A program made the translations under genes and the position numbers. Under the pieces are notes generated by a model, which saw only the letters and a list, made by a program, of their open reading frames with translations, had not been told where the DNA came from and made no database searches. A DNA stretch of 33,841 nt from Orenia metallireducens (lineage in GTDB: Bacteria; Bacillota; Halanaerobiia; Halobacteroidales; Halobacteroidaceae), in NCBI RefSeq assembly GCF_003001995.1, contig NZ_PVNB01000037.1, forward strand, positions 1 to 33,841. Direction: 5' to 3'. Positions 22,291-30,305 of this stretch are shown here, one piece after another (within the stretch, counting starts at the first letter, position 1; every line of letters begins with the position of its first letter).

Positions 22291-22314
22291 CCAACCACCT
22301 ACCCACCTAACACC
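22291..22314 (-). repeat. Three 8-bp C-rich tandem units (G-rich on minus strand)
   Basis: CCAACCAC, CTACCCAC, CTAACACC. Read on the minus strand it resembles the second arms of the repeat hairpins at 9923 and 28648. It is an isolated arm without an obvious partner. A TATAAT at 22375-22380 further on may be the -10 of the pilin operon, but no good -35 is seen. Confidence 0.4.
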
Positions 22315-22457
22315 CAAAACGTCGCAATAGGCTATAGTCTAAAATTTAATTATGTAAAATTTAACTTAACAAGGTATAATCTAACAATTAATGGAGATGA
22401 TAATCTATCAATGATGGTAATAATTACAAGATAAAAAGAAAGTAAGGTAATCTGCAT

Positions 22458-22931
22458 ATGTTAAAGCAAGAAGATGGTTTTACCTTGGTGGAAGTAATGA
22501 TGGTGATTGCAATTATTGGGATTCTAGCCTCACTATCCTTTCCAAAGTTCAAGGCTTATCTTGAATATTTGGAGTTAGCTACTGCTACTAACAAATTAGT
22601 TATGGACTTACAGTGGGCAAGGCAGCAAGCTATTATTAAAAAGGTTAAATATGGAGTTGTATTCTATCAAGCTGACAATAAATATCAGATTATTAAGGAT
22701 GAGGCTGTTAAGCAGATAATTAAAGAGGTAGACTTAAAGGAGAGTAAGGTCAAGCTAGGTAAGATAAGTTTTTATTATAGTGATGGTAAAAGTACTGGTC
22801 AAACAGCAGTCTTCTTCAAAACTCTTGGTAATATTGATGGAGGGAATGGGAGTGTAGAGCTAGTGAAGTTAGGCTATGGTACTAAGAAGATAATATTTTC
22901 TTCAAATGCAGGAGAATTGAATGTAGAGTAG
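22458..22931 (+). CDS. Minor type IV prepilin / GspH-FimT-like pseudopilin
   Basis: A 157-residue protein with a class III prepilin leader: short KQEDG, then FTLVEVMMVIAIIGILASL, with cleavage after Gly7, an N-methylated Phe, and Glu5 of the mature protein present. The hydrophobic helix is followed by a small globular domain with the LATATNKLVMDLQWARQQAI segment typical of GspH/FimT. First gene of the pilus operon. Its ribosome binding site is weak (AAGGT). Assigned as a minor pilin; distinguishing T2SS from T4P needs the missing core genes. Confidence 0.85.
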   Translation: MLKQEDGFTLVEVMMVIAIIGILASLSFPKFKAYLEYLELATATNKLVMDLQWARQQAIIKKVKYGVVFYQADNKYQIIKDEAVKQIIKEVDLKESKVKLGKISFYYSDGKSTGQTAVFFKTLGNIDGGNGSVELVKLGYGTKKIIFSSNAGELNVE

Positions 22932-22941
22932 GTGATGATTT

Positions 22942-23310
22942 GTGGATTATAATCTTAATGATGAAGCTGGGTTTACGATGATTGAACTCTTGGTAGCTCT
23001 CTCAATTTTAACGATGATATTACTTCCTTTAACCAAGCTGCTGATTGATAATAGCACTAAGATAATCGAGGCTAAGCAGTTAACTATAGCTACTAATTTA
23101 GCCAGATTAAAGCTAGAAGAGGAGAGAGCTAAGGTTTTTGGAGATATTAATAGTAGAGCTTTAGCTGAGATAGGAGAAGGTGGCTTTACTAATTATAAGT
23201 ATTTAGTTGAGGTTGATAGTATTGAAACAGAGGTTAAAGAGATTATAGTAAAGGTTTATTTTAAAGAGACCCTTAGAGCTGAATTAATTACTTTTATAAG
23301 GGATGTTTAG
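22942..23310 (+). CDS. Minor prepilin / GspI-like pseudopilin
   Basis: A 122-residue protein. The leader ends EAG with mature FTMIELLVALSILTMILLP; Glu5 is present. The segment NLARLKLEEERAKV after the helix is GspI-like. The start is a GTG, supported by AGGTGATG 5 bases upstream. It lies 10 bp after the first pilin gene. Confidence 0.83.
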   Translation: MDYNLNDEAGFTMIELLVALSILTMILLPLTKLLIDNSTKIIEAKQLTIATNLARLKLEEERAKVFGDINSRALAEIGEGGFTNYKYLVEVDSIETEVKEIIVKVYFKETLRAELITFIRDV

Positions 23311-23319
23311 GAGGAAAAG

Positions 23320-23778
23320 ATGATAAGGTTAAGAGATGAGAGGGGATATACACTGATAGAGCTGATGTTTGTTATAGTAATTCTAGGGATGGTAACGTCT
23401 TCATTATATTTAGTCAAGGAGAATATTTATAATACTTGGAGGTTTAATAAGCTAGAGTCTGTTTTAGAGCAGGAATTGAGGATAAGTTTGAATATGGTAG
23501 TTACTAATCTACAACAGGCTAAATTTATAAAGACGTTTAACAATAATCCTGCTTCTAAAATTGCCTATATAGATCAAAAAGGAGAGAAGAGAGTAATTTA
23601 TTATAGAGCAGGAGGTGGTCTCTGCTTAGATTATGACTACAATATTATCAGTAATAAGGTCAATTCTTTTGATTTAAGGCGTGTAGGTAACCTCTTATAT
23701 ATTACTTTAAAGATTGAAGATAAGGGCAAAGAAGAGTTATTAAAAACAGCAATCAAGATTAGAGCTGAACAATTATAA
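23320..23778 (+). CDS. Minor prepilin / GspJ-like pseudopilin
   Basis: A 152-residue protein: leader ending ERG, mature YTLIELMFVIVILGMV, Glu5 present. The segment VLEQELRISLNMVVTNLQQA following the helix is typical of GspJ/PilW-like pilins. AGGAGGAAAAG precedes the ATG. Part of the H-I-J-K tip-complex order. Confidence 0.83.
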   Translation: MIRLRDERGYTLIELMFVIVILGMVTSSLYLVKENIYNTWRFNKLESVLEQELRISLNMVVTNLQQAKFIKTFNNNPASKIAYIDQKGEKRVIYYRAGGGLCLDYDYNIISNKVNSFDLRRVGNLLYITLKIEDKGKEELLKTAIKIRAEQL

Positions 23779-23799
23779 TATTTGAACTGGGTGATAATT

Positions 23800-24603
23800 A
23801 TGATGGTCAAAGAGGATGGATATGCTTTATTTCTTGTTTTAATAATTTTAACGATCTTTGCTCTTCTCTTTCCAGCGGTATTAAGGCTGACTATAACTGA
23901 ATTTATGATTGCTAAGAACTATCAAGAGAGTATAAGCGATTATTACCTAATAGAGGGGATAGTTGATCTAGGAGTTAGCGAGGCTTATAATGGTTTAGAT
24001 AAGTTGGAGTATATTAGTCAGGCAAATTTACAACTTTTATGTAATAATGAGAAGTCTCTAGAAATAATAGATAGTAGCAATCATAAGCTAACAGTTAAAT
24101 ATAAAATACTAGAGATAGTCGACGAGAGCAGTAAGGTTAATATCAATATAGCTAGTAAAGAGATGTTAGCCTCCTTAGATGAAATAGGAGAGAGTATAGC
24201 AGAGGATATTATTGCTAAAAGGGACTTTAATACTATAGAAGAGTTATCTCAAGTCAGTGGAATAGGTAATGCTGGTGGTGAATCTGAGAGTAAGACTTAC
24301 GAGAATATAAAGGATGATGTTACTGTTAGATCAGATGGAAGGATAAATATAAATACTGCCTCTAGTTCGGTCTTAAAATCCTTAAGTAATATTGGTGATA
24401 CTTTATTTGATAATATCAAGTCAAGTAGACCCTTTGCTAATAAAATTGATATTAAGAGTGTTGATGGAATTGGGGATGTTATCTACTCTAATTTAGAGAA
24501 TAAAATCAAAGTAACTTCACATAATTTTAAAGTGAGATTAGAAGTAAGTATTGAGGATAAAGAAATTAAGAGGGAGATAACAAGATTTATAGAGTTAAAG
24601 TGA
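23800..24603 (+). CDS. GspK-like pseudopilin with two helix-hairpin-helix modules
   Basis: A protein of about 267 residues: leader KEDG, mature YALFLVLIILTIFALLFP. Mature position 5 is Leu rather than Glu, as expected for GspK tip pilins. After the pilin helix come two SAM/HhH-type modules, one starting VNINIASKEMLASLDEIG and one ININTASSSVLKSLSNIG, each ending in a GIG motif. GspK normally carries such NxNTA motifs, but the large extra domain of proteobacterial GspK is absent. Two adjacent ATGs (23800, 23803) follow GGGTGA; the upstream TTG at 23782 is less likely. It probably caps the pseudopilus. Confidence 0.82.
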   Translation: MMVKEDGYALFLVLIILTIFALLFPAVLRLTITEFMIAKNYQESISDYYLIEGIVDLGVSEAYNGLDKLEYISQANLQLLCNNEKSLEIIDSSNHKLTVKYKILEIVDESSKVNINIASKEMLASLDEIGESIAEDIIAKRDFNTIEELSQVSGIGNAGGESESKTYENIKDDVTVRSDGRININTASSSVLKSLSNIGDTLFDNIKSSRPFANKIDIKSVDGIGDVIYSNLENKIKVTSHNFKVRLEVSIEDKEIKREITRFIELK

Positions 24604-24679
24604 TTGAATTGTAATATTTACATATAGTTTTATCTTTAAAGCAAATTCTAAAATTATATAAAGGTGGGGCAAATAAACT

Positions 24680-25195
24680 ATGAATTTAATTCCATTAGAA
24701 TATCGTTCAAAAATTAAATATCAGAAGGAAAAAAGAAGGAATATTGTCATTTCTTTGTTTATATTAGCTATTATGCTTGGTTTTACCCTTTATAACTATA
24801 AGAGTATCCTGACTTATCAAGAGGAGATGATAGTTCTTAATAATAGATTGGATTCTCTAAAACCTGTAATGGCAGAGAAGCGATTATTAGATGAGCAGAG
24901 AGCAAAACTTAAAGATAAGAAAGAGTTAATCAATAGATTATCCCAAGATATCAGTTACCACCAACTTCTTATAGATCTTAATCGCTTAATCCCTGAAGAT
25001 GTAGTTTTAAATAATTTTATAATTAATCAGAATCAACACTTACAGATCAATGCTGAAAGCATTAATAATGGCAAGGTTATTAAGACAGTCAATCAGATGG
25101 AAGAGTACCCTTACTTTGCTGAAATTAGTCTTAAATATAGTGAGGTTAGAGAAAATAAGGTGGTTTTTGGGATAGAGGGGAGGCTGGATTTATGA
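24680..25195 (+). CDS. PilN-like pilus assembly protein
   Basis: A 171-residue bitopic protein: short cytoplasmic tail MNLIPLEYRSKIK, the usual PilN opening (N-L-I/L-P), one helix (about 23-40), coiled coil (about 45-90), then a ferredoxin-like domain (about 93-171). PilN binds PilM through the tail; no pilM is in this window. It overlaps the next gene by four bases (ATGA). Confidence 0.8.
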   Translation: MNLIPLEYRSKIKYQKEKRRNIVISLFILAIMLGFTLYNYKSILTYQEEMIVLNNRLDSLKPVMAEKRLLDEQRAKLKDKKELINRLSQDISYHQLLIDLNRLIPEDVVLNNFIINQNQHLQINAESINNGKVIKTVNQMEEYPYFAEISLKYSEVRENKVVFGIEGRLDL

Positions 25196-25731
25196 GTGAT
25201 AATATAAGAAGAAAGAGATTAGAATCATTAGCCCCATTAATTTTAGCTATCGTACTATCTTCTTTAATCTACTGCTTTAATATTCAATTAAGTAGGGTCA
25301 AGGCTAGAGAATTGAAGTTGGCTGTTAAGCATAAAGAAGATAATATTGAACGATTAAGGCAGCTGGCTCTTAATCCCAAAAAGCAGAGAGTTATGAGAGA
25401 TGAAGTATTTAAAGAGAAGCTAAGGTTAGACGCTACTGTACCTTCTGAGCTGGGATTGACTAAATTCTTAAAAGATTTAGAAGTATTGATTGCTGATAAT
25501 CAAATTAATTTGACTAACCTATCACCTCAAGATTTTATAATGGAAGATAATTATATTAAGGCTCCAATTAACTTATTATTTTCAGCAGACTATCAGCGGC
25601 TAATAGCTTTCTTCTCCCAATTAGAAGCCATGGATAGGCTGCTGACAGTAGAGAATCTCTCTATCATCAAAGATAAGAGTAATAGTTTGAAGATTAAGAC
25701 ACTATTATATATTTATTCCTTAAAGGAGTGA
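25192..25731 (+). CDS. PilO/GspM-like pilus assembly protein
   Basis: A 179-residue bitopic protein: basic start, one membrane helix (about 11-28), coiled coil (about 32-70), then a PilO-like domain starting near PSELGLTKFLKDLEVLIADN. Translation is coupled to pilN by the ATGA overlap. PilN and PilO normally form an inner-membrane heterodimer. Confidence 0.78.
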   Translation: MSDNIRRKRLESLAPLILAIVLSSLIYCFNIQLSRVKARELKLAVKHKEDNIERLRQLALNPKKQRVMRDEVFKEKLRLDATVPSELGLTKFLKDLEVLIADNQINLTNLSPQDFIMEDNYIKAPINLLFSADYQRLIAFFSQLEAMDRLLTVENLSIIKDKSNSLKIKTLLYIYSLKE

Positions 25732-25743
25732 ACTAAAATAGAA

Positions 25744-26301
25744 GTGAATAGTAAACTTAGCAGGAAGAAAAGAGAGTGGATTATTAAGCAGAAGATAAAG
25801 TTAGTCTTATCAATAATTTTAGTAATAGTAGCCATCTTCTTATGGACAAGAATCTTATTAGTAAAGGATAGTAAGCAGCCAGTTACTATAACTAAGACAG
25901 AAGAGAAGAATAATACTAGCAGAAAAATAGTCAATCAGATAAGAGAGACTAAGGATCCTAAGGGAAGTAAGCAATATGGACTTAAGAATAGCAAAAGAGA
26001 GTCTCCCTTTGCTAAATCAACTAATAGTAAGCTAGAGTTTAGCTACAATAATCAGATCAAAGATAACAGAAAGAATAATATACATCAACTCAATTCAAGT
26101 AATTCTCCTTTTGCCTTATTAGGGATTACTAAAAAGGGTAAATCTTCTCTGGCTGTAGTGAAGGTAGAGGATAGGATTTATCTGCTTAGAGAGGGTGAAA
26201 GGCTAGAAGATTTTATGATAAAGAAGATAGAGAATAAAGGAATTATATTATTAAGAGATAAGATAGAATATAGATTAGATATAGTCAAATATAGAATTTA
26301 A
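25744..26301 (+). CDS. GspC/PilP-like inner-membrane linker protein
   Basis: A 185-residue bitopic protein: basic N terminus, one helix (about 20-40), a long disordered Asn/Lys/Ser linker (about 45-117), and a C-terminal beta domain from FALLGITKKGKSSLAVVKV to DKIEYRLDIVKYRI. That domain resembles the HR/PilP homology region (GxxxxGxxxxAVV). The GTG at 25744 is 13 bases after AAGGAGTG, whereas the ATA at 25738 lies at ideal distance, so the true start may be that rare codon. It would link PilN/PilO to a secretin encoded elsewhere. Confidence 0.65.
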   Translation: MNSKLSRKKREWIIKQKIKLVLSIILVIVAIFLWTRILLVKDSKQPVTITKTEEKNNTSRKIVNQIRETKDPKGSKQYGLKNSKRESPFAKSTNSKLEFSYNNQIKDNRKNNIHQLNSSNSPFALLGITKKGKSSLAVVKVEDRIYLLREGERLEDFMIKKIENKGIILLRDKIEYRLDIVKYRI

Positions 26302-26309
26302 TGATGATA

Positions 26310-26340
26310 GAACTGGGGATAAATCTCCAGTTTTATTTAT
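26310..26340 (+). terminator. Terminator of the pilin operon
   Basis: AACTGGGGAT / ATCTCCAGTT-like stem (two G-T wobbles) ending in TTTTATTTAT. Confidence 0.65.
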
Positions 26341-26386
26341 GGAAAATAGATATTTTCTTGATTTGATCCAATGAGAGCTAATTGGT

Positions 26387-26736
26387 ATATTGCGACACTT
26401 TTTCTTTTTTATTTTTCTAGCAATATCTTAGTTTCAAGTTTTACTCAAGAACTTCTGCTTTATTTTAGTTCAGGTTTCGCCTAAACGGCGAGTTACGTTT
26501 TTCCTTGATGAAAAAGTAACCAAACCTACGGGTTCATTCTTAGAACCCTTCGTGATAAATCCAATCAAGAAGAAAATTAAACTCACTCAGCAATCAGAAT
26601 ACTAAATAGTATTATTAATCAGATTCTTTAATTAAAACTTGATTAAACTCTAAATTCTAGTTCAATTTTTGCTTCGTTCAAACAGCAATTTTCTTTGGTT
26701 TAAAAACATTTCTTAATTTTGAAAGTATCTCAATAT
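26387..26736 (+). repeat. Dispersed intergenic element, copy B (about 350 bp, terminal inverted repeats)
   Basis: The ends ATATTGCGACACTTT (26387) and GAAAGTATCTCAATAT (26721-26736) are imperfect inverted repeats. It shares a 17-nt and a 24-nt exact block with copy A (see 15975-16280), in the same order and orientation. It has its own internal hairpins: TCGCC/GGCGA (about 26467-26481), GTTAC..TTTTTC/GAAAAAGTAAC (about 26493-26520) and GGGTTC/GAACCC (about 26531-26549). No credible open frame is present. The layout fits a non-autonomous (MITE-like) element or a repeat-derived structured RNA. Confidence 0.7.
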
Positions 26737-26948
26737 CTCTATATTGTATTAATCCTACTCACATCAGAAAATATTATTAGATGACTGATTTAACCATAAG
26801 TGTGAAATATTTTATCAATAATAGTATTAATTTATCCAATAATTAAGATAATATAAAAAATATCTCTAATAAAACAGGAATTATAGTCGATAATCAAGAA
26901 TGTTAAAGAACAAATTACTAGATATGAGCAGTAGAGAAGGAGGAGTAG
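26737..26948 (+). other. AT-rich upstream region of the aro operon
   Basis: It presumably contains the aroC promoter. I see TATAAT-like strings but no convincing -35/-10 pair, no T-box features and no terminator. Confidence 0.3.
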
Positions 26949-28154
26949 ATGAAGATGCGTTATTTAACAGCAGGAGAGTCCCATGGTAAAGCGATTACAA
27001 CAATATTGGAAGGTATCCCAGCGAATTTGGAGATAAGCAAAGAGGATATTGATAGAGAGTTGGCTAGAAGACAAGGTGGTTATGGCCGTGGTGGCAGGAT
27101 GAAAATTGAGACTGATCAGGCCAATGTCTTGTCAGGGATTAGAGGTGGAAAGACTTTAGGAAGCCCTATTACCTTACAGATAGAGAATAGAGATTGGATT
27201 AACTGGGAAGAGGTTATGGATCCCTTTGGTGATAGTGGATATAGTCAAGAAGAGTTAGTGATAAAAAAAGAGACTAAGATTAAGCATGTTAAGCCAAAGG
27301 TTACCAAGCCCCGTCCAGGTCATGCTGATTTAGCTGGAAGTTTAAAGTATAATCATGAGGATATTCGCAATATTCTAGAAAGAGCTAGTGCTAGAGAGAC
27401 TGCTATGAGAGTAGCCGTTGGTGCTATTGCTAAGACCTTTCTTAAAAACTTTGGAATTGAAGTAGCTGGTCATGTCTTACAAGTTGGTACTGTAGCTTTA
27501 GATAAGAAGTTAGATATGGAATTAGAGGAGCTTAAGGTTAAGAGTGAAGGTTCTCCTTTAAGGTGTGTAGATGAAGAGACTACTAAAGAGATGATTAAGG
27601 AGATTGATCGTTGTAAAGAGGCAGGAGACTCTTTGGGAGGAATCTTTGAGATTAGAACTACTAATTTACCAGTTGGTTTAGGCAGCCATGTACAATGGGA
27701 TCGAAAATTAGATGCCCGCTTGACTATGGCACTGATGAGTATTCAAGCAATCAAAGGTGTAGAAGTCGGTTTAGGTATGGAAGCAGGTAAGCGCTGGGGA
27801 TCTAAGGTACATGATGAAATCTTTTATGATGATAAATTTTATCGTACTACCAATAATGCAGGAGGAATTGAAGGTGGAATGACCAATGGTGAACCGATCA
27901 TCTTAAGAGCGGCTATGAAGCCGATTCCTACATTATATCAACCATTATCATCGGTAGATTTAGAGACAAAAGAGAAGTTTAAAGCCAGTGTAGAACGTTC
28001 TGATGTTACTGCTGTACCAGCAGCTAGTGTAGTCGGCGAGGCAGTGGTTGCCTTTGAATTGGCTAAAACCTTCTTGGAGAAGTTTGGCGGAGATAGTATG
28101 GAAGAGATTAAAGCAAATTATGAAAATTATCTCGCTATGGTAAAGGAGAGATAA
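26949..28154 (+). CDS. aroC: Chorismate synthase
   Basis: A 401-residue FMN-dependent enzyme that converts EPSP to chorismate in the last shikimate step. Motifs are GESHGKA near the start, RRQGGYGRGGRM, ERASARETAMRVAVGA and the C-terminal DVTAVPAA. ATG 26949 is 5 bases after GGAGG; the ATG at 26955 is an alternative. First gene of aroC-aroK-aroB-aroQ, with aroK 4 bp downstream. Confidence 0.97.
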   Translation: MKMRYLTAGESHGKAITTILEGIPANLEISKEDIDRELARRQGGYGRGGRMKIETDQANVLSGIRGGKTLGSPITLQIENRDWINWEEVMDPFGDSGYSQEELVIKKETKIKHVKPKVTKPRPGHADLAGSLKYNHEDIRNILERASARETAMRVAVGAIAKTFLKNFGIEVAGHVLQVGTVALDKKLDMELEELKVKSEGSPLRCVDEETTKEMIKEIDRCKEAGDSLGGIFEIRTTNLPVGLGSHVQWDRKLDARLTMALMSIQAIKGVEVGLGMEAGKRWGSKVHDEIFYDDKFYRTTNNAGGIEGGMTNGEPIILRAAMKPIPTLYQPLSSVDLETKEKFKASVERSDVTAVPAASVVGEAVVAFELAKTFLEKFGGDSMEEIKANYENYLAMVKER

Positions 28155-28158
28155 GACC

Positions 28159-28665
28159 ATGAATATAGCATTGATTGGATTTATGGGAACGGGAAAAACT
28201 ACAGTAGCTAAGCTTTTGGCTGAAATCTTAGATTATTGTTTGGTAGATATTGATGAAGAGATAGTTAAAGTTGAGGGAAGATCTATACCAGACATCTTTG
28301 CTGAAGAGGGTGAAGAGTACTTTAGAGATGTTGAGAGCAAGGTTACCTTAAATATCTCTCAAGGTGATAAGCAGGTTATCTCAACTGGTGGTGGAGTTGT
28401 ACTACGAGAAGAGAATATTGATAATTTAAAGAGTAATGGGATAGTAGTTCTATTGAGAGCTACTGCTGAAACTATATTCCAGCGGGTTAAAGATGAAGGG
28501 GGGCGTCCACTCTTAGAGGTGGCAGACCCTTTGGCTAAGATTAAGAGCATGTTAGCTGAACGAGCAGATAAGTATAATTGTACTGAGTACCAGATCGATA
28601 CAGATCAATTATCAGCAGAAGAAGTGGTTGAACAGATATTAAAAGCAGTGAAGAGTGAAGAGTGA
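28159..28665 (+). CDS. aroK: Shikimate kinase
   Basis: A 168-residue P-loop kinase that phosphorylates shikimate at the 3-hydroxyl. P-loop GFMGTGKTT is at 7-15. The DID motif follows (CLVDIDEEI), then FRDVESK, STGGGVV and the lid RPLL. The last codons (AVKSEE) are encoded by GTGAAGA heptamer repeats that contain the stop codon and continue beyond it, so the C-terminus may have been shaped by repeat expansion. Confidence 0.96.
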   Translation: MNIALIGFMGTGKTTVAKLLAEILDYCLVDIDEEIVKVEGRSIPDIFAEEGEEYFRDVESKVTLNISQGDKQVISTGGGVVLREENIDNLKSNGIVVLLRATAETIFQRVKDEGGRPLLEVADPLAKIKSMLAERADKYNCTEYQIDTDQLSAEEVVEQILKAVKSEE

Positions 28666-28724
28666 AGAGTGTTTGATAATAATTATTGTTTTACTCATTA
28701 CTCGTTACTGGTCACCCGTCACTG
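28648..28724 (+). repeat. Heptamer tandem repeat and complementary heptamer arm across the aroK stop
   Basis: GTGAAGA occurs three times at 28648-28668, with the aroK TGA inside the third copy. After a 24-base AT-rich spacer, a second arm of heptamers follows: ACTCATT, ACTCGTT, ACTGGTC, ACCCGTC (28693-28720). The two arms can pair, giving a long imperfect hairpin just before the aroB ribosome binding site. Confidence 0.75.
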
Positions 28725-28743
28725 AACTTAAAAGGAGGATAGT

Positions 28744-29829
28744 ATGGAACAGCTTAGAGTAGATTTAGGAGAGAGAAGTTATGATATTAAGATAGGTTAT
28801 GATATATTAGCTAATGTTGGAGAATATCTCAAGGAACTTAAACTTGGTTCTAAGGTCTTAATTATCACTAATGAGTTGGTAGATAGTTTATATGGTAGAG
28901 AAGTTGAGCAGGCTATTAAAGATGCAGGCTTTGGGGTTAGTATTGCTAAAATTGGTGATGGTGAAAAGTACAAATCCTTGGATACTGCTAGAGAACTCTA
29001 TGACCAAGCAGTAGAGGCTAATTTAGATAGAAGCTCTACAATAGTAGCATTAGGTGGAGGTGTAGTTGGAGACATAGCAGGGTTTATCGCCTCTACCTAT
29101 ATGAGAGGAGTCAATTTTGTACAGATTCCTACCACAGTCTTATCACAGGTTGATAGTAGTGTAGGAGGAAAGGTTGCTGTTAATCATCCCCAAGGGAAGA
29201 ATCTGATTGGTGCTTTCTATCAGCCTAAGCTAGTAGTAGCTGATGTTAAGGTTTTAAAGACTTTAGAAGAGCGGCAGTTAAAGGCAGGTTTAGTAGAGGT
29301 AATTAAGCATGGAATGATTTGGGATGAAGAGTTCTTTCGATTTTTTGAGGATAATAGGGAAGATATCTTAAACTTAAAGCCTGAAGCAATGATTTATGCA
29401 GTCAAGAGATCTTGTGAAATCAAAGCAGAAGTTGTTGCCCAAGATGAGAGGGAGATGGGAGTTAGAGCTATCTTAAATTATGGTCATACTATTGGTCATG
29501 CTTTAGAGGCTATAACTCATTATCAGAGATATGTCCATGGTGAAGCAGTAGCTATTGGAATTCTAGCAGCAGCTAAGTTGGCTAATAAGTTAGGAATGTT
29601 AGATTTAGCTGATGTAACAAGACAAGAGAATATATTGAAAGATTTTGGTCTGCCTGTATCTTTTACTGAGTTAGATAATGATGATATTTTGAAGTCTTTG
29701 GCAAAGGATAAAAAAGTTCAAGATGGAGTAATCAGATTTGTTTTATTAGAAGAGATAGGTCGAGTAGTAATTAAGTCTGATTTGCCACATAATATAATTA
29801 GAGAAGTATTAGAGGAGTTGAGAGGGTAG
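28744..29829 (+). CDS. aroB: 3-dehydroquinate synthase
   Basis: A 361-residue NAD- and metal-dependent enzyme that makes 3-dehydroquinate from DAHP. The NAD site is [13 protein letters not shown]. The catalytic/metal residues lie in [18 protein letters not shown] and [10 protein letters not shown]. Length is normal. A strong AAAGGAGG precedes the ATG. aroQ follows 2 bp after the stop. Confidence 0.97.
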   Translation: MEQLRVDLGERSYDIKIGYDILANVGEYLKELKLGSKVLIITNELVDSLYGREVEQAIKDAGFGVSIAKIGDGEKYKSLDTARELYDQAVEANLDRSSTIVALGGGVVGDIAGFIASTYMRGVNFVQIPTTVLSQVDSSVGGKVAVNHPQGKNLIGAFYQPKLVVADVKVLKTLEERQLKAGLVEVIKHGMIWDEEFFRFFEDNREDILNLKPEAMIYAVKRSCEIKAEVVAQDEREMGVRAILNYGHTIGHALEAITHYQRYVHGEAVAIGILAAAKLANKLGMLDLADVTRQENILKDFGLPVSFTELDNDDILKSLAKDKKVQDGVIRFVLLEEIGRVVIKSDLPHNIIREVLEELRG

Positions 29830-29831
29830 CG

Positions 29832-30266
29832 ATGGTTTTAGTAATTCATGGACCTAATTTGAATTTATTAGGGGTTAGAGAGCCTAATGTCTATGGCTTG
29901 AAGACTCTAAGTGATATAAATAGTAGCTTGCGGGATATTGCAGCTAAGAAGAGTGTAGAGCTAAAGATTATTCAGTCAAATAGTGAAGGTAAAATTATTG
30001 ATGTTATTCAGAAGGCTTTTCACCAAGATGTAGATGCAATTATTATCAATCCTGCGGCATATACCCATTATAGTATAGCTATTCGTGATGCTTTGGCAAT
30101 GCTAGATATTCCCATTATTGAGGTACACTTAAGTAATATCTATAAAAGAGAGGAATTTAGGCATAAGTCAGTTATCTCTCCCGTAGTAACAGGGCAGATT
30201 GCAGGCTTTGGAGCAAGTAGTTATATCTTGGCTTTAGAACAAGTGATAAGATTAATTAACAATTAA
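29832..30266 (+). CDS. aroQ: 3-dehydroquinate dehydratase, type II
   Basis: A 144-residue type II dehydroquinase. It has [17 protein letters not shown] with the catalytic Arg16 and Tyr21, then [16 protein letters not shown] and [14 protein letters not shown]. It forms 3-dehydroshikimate. The ribosome binding site is within the end of aroB (GAGAGGG), so translation is coupled. The last codons (INN) and the TAA stop lie in an AATTAAC heptamer repeat. Confidence 0.95.
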   Translation: MVLVIHGPNLNLLGVREPNVYGLKTLSDINSSLRDIAAKKSVELKIIQSNSEGKIIDVIQKAFHQDVDAIIINPAAYTHYSIAIRDALAMLDIPIIEVHLSNIYKREEFRHKSVISPVVTGQIAGFGASSYILALEQVIRLINN

Positions 30267-30288
30267 CAATTAACAATGTACAATTTAT
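30254..30288 (+). repeat. AATTAAC heptamer repeat across the aroQ stop
   Basis: AATTAAC three times (30254-30274), then AATGTAC and AATTTAT. The aroQ stop is inside the array. The repeat at 31367 has the same plan, also ending in AATGTAC. Confidence 0.75.
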
Positions 30289-30305
30289 AATTAGGAGGTG
30301 ATAGA

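Noticed and set aside
23782-23799. TTG start at 23782 for the GspK-like gene
   Set aside because: It would add six residues before the normal short prepilin leader and has no ribosome binding site, whereas GGGTGA precedes ATG 23800/23803.
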